Part shown: positions 11,638 through 12,323 of the stretch, piece by piece
Layout: every line of letters starts with the position of its first letter
Numbering within the stretch: position 1 is the stretch's first letter
Source of the DNA: Promethearchaeum sp.
GTDB lineage: Archaea > Asgardarchaeota > Lokiarchaeia > Sigyniarchaeales > Promethearchaeaceae
Reading direction: 5' to 3'
DNA: 12,323 nt
Assembly (NCBI GenBank): GCA_030611625.1
Contig: JAUWPK010000050.1
Coordinates: forward strand, 1-12,323
The notes under the pieces: model-generated
What the model saw: only the letters and a program-made list of their open reading frames with translations
Database searches by the model: none
Told to the model about the DNA's origin: nothing
Translations under genes and position numbers: made by a program

Positions 11638-12323
11638 ATGATTATATTGGAAGATGATAAAAAAATTAGTCTGTTAGAAGTAAAGCAAGATAAACGCCGT
11701 ATGAGATCCAAACGTAAAACTGAGGATCATGCAGCAATGGGAGGTGTTTTTGATAAATTTACCTTAGTTAATTTGAATAAAATCTTAAGTAAAGGAACCA
11801 TCAAAGAATTTGTAGGAATAATCTCTGCAGGAAAGGAAGCTAACGTATATTTTGCTCTGGGAGAGAATAATGCTCCTTTGGCTGTAAAAATCTATAAAAT
11901 TGATCCACAAAATACTAAGTGGATGAAAAATTATATTATCGGGGATCCACGTTTTAAAAAAATTGGAACATCAACCCATAAAATAATTTATACTTGGTGT
12001 AAAAAAGAATTCAAAAACTTGACGCAAATGAAAAGACATGACATTTTAGTCCCAACCCCTTTATTGAGTAGAGATAATATCCTATTAATGGAATTTATTG
12101 GAGAAAGTAATGGATCTCCTGCTAAACGACTTAAGGATATAGATGAATTAGAGAATCCAATTAAAGAAATGAATTTTATTTTAGATCAAATTAGTAAAAT
12201 GTATCTAAACGCGCACTTAGTTCACGGAGATTTAAGTGAATATAATATTTTATATTACAAAGAAAAGCAAATAATTATAGATGTTTCTCAAGCAGTATCA
12301 ATATATCATATCAACGCTCCTGT
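11638..12323 (+). CDS. rio1: RIO1-type serine/threonine protein kinase, 3' end outside the window
   Basis: The reading frame from the ATG at 11638 stays open to the window end, giving 228 residues; only the C-terminal end is missing. RIO1 kinases act in late small-subunit (pre-40S/30S) maturation. The basic N-terminus (KQDKRRMRSKRK) precedes VFDKFTLVNLNKIL. Then come the RIO P-loop ISAGKEANVYFA (62-73) and VKIYKID with the ATP-binding Lys84. The RIO insertion region has GDPRFKKIG, and the hinge is ILLMEFIG (148-155). The catalytic loop is HLVHGDLSEYNIL (193-205) and the metal-binding IDVSQAV is at 214-220. The SEYN and DVSQ signatures indicate RIO1 rather than RIO2. An ATG at 11628 is out of frame and stops after nine codons, so 11638 is the start. 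It follows NMD3 by 13 nt in the same operon. Confidence 0.93.
   Translation, partial: MIILEDDKKISLLEVKQDKRRMRSKRKTEDHAAMGGVFDKFTLVNLNKILSKGTIKEFVGIISAGKEANVYFALGENNAPLAVKIYKIDPQNTKWMKNYIIGDPRFKKIGTSTHKIIYTWCKKEFKNLTQMKRHDILVPTPLLSRDNILLMEFIGESNGSPAKRLKDIDELENPIKEMNFILDQISKMYLNAHLVHGDLSEYNILYYKEKQIIIDVSQAVSIYHINAP

Noticed and set aside
11628..11657. ATG at 11628 as a start for RIO1.
   Set aside because: It is out of frame and reaches TGA after nine codons; the ATG at 11638 is in the kinase frame.
1..12323. CRISPR array, insertion sequence, integrase site or prophage.
   Set aside because: No spaced direct repeats, transposase, integrase or terminal inverted repeats were seen, and base composition looks uniform.

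Overview
The window looks like a very AT-rich archaeal chromosome segment. The archaeal information-processing set is plain: aIF2-beta, an NMD3-type export/biogenesis factor, RIO1 kinase, a multi-OB-fold RPA with a zinc finger, an Ncs6/TtuA-type tRNA thiolase, DUF424, a PAC2-family protein, and an initiator tRNA with an intron at the archaeal 37/38 position. A stand-alone RPA32-like protein (OB fold plus winged helix) and a RING-like zinc protein, together with the low GC, make me favour an Asgard lineage (Lokiarchaeia-like). That placement is inference; no rRNA is present to settle it. No mobile element, CRISPR array or phage gene is visible, and gene packing is tight and ordinary.

Layout. 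Positions 1-454 (minus) hold the 5' part of a PAC2-family gene. Diverging from it at 685-1365 (plus) is a stand-alone ThiI-type PP-loop domain. Then comes a minus-strand cluster transcribed from about 4783 downwards: RPA (4783-3071), a PfkB sugar/nucleoside kinase overlapping or abutting it, and L-isoaspartyl methyltransferase pcm. Divergent from RPA is a RING-like zinc protein (4935-5489, plus), which meets head-on an Ncs6/TtuA thiolase (6462-5494, minus) that follows a large site-2-type membrane protease (8617-6476, minus). A split initiator tRNA-Met (minus, 8736-8850) and a strongly structured intergenic element (8931-8990) separate these from a plus-strand translation/ribosome cluster: RPA32-like protein (9063), aIF2-beta (9947), DUF424 (10384), NMD3 (10707) and the start of RIO1 (11638 to the window end).

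Functional themes. Translation initiation and ribosome maturation dominate the right side (initiator tRNA, aIF2-beta, NMD3, RIO1). tRNA sulfur modification appears twice, as a ThiI-like and a TtuA/Ncs6-like enzyme. Single-stranded DNA binding appears twice, as large RPA and RPA32-like protein. Protein quality control is represented by pcm, PAC2, the membrane protease and possibly the RING-like protein.

The items most worth a second look are these: the protease, with three PDZ-like repeats, a dense set of glycosylation sequons and a perfect EF-hand loop; the initiator tRNA, with both an intron and an extra T-stem base; the 60-nt H/ACA-like hairpin; and the RING-like protein divergent from RPA.
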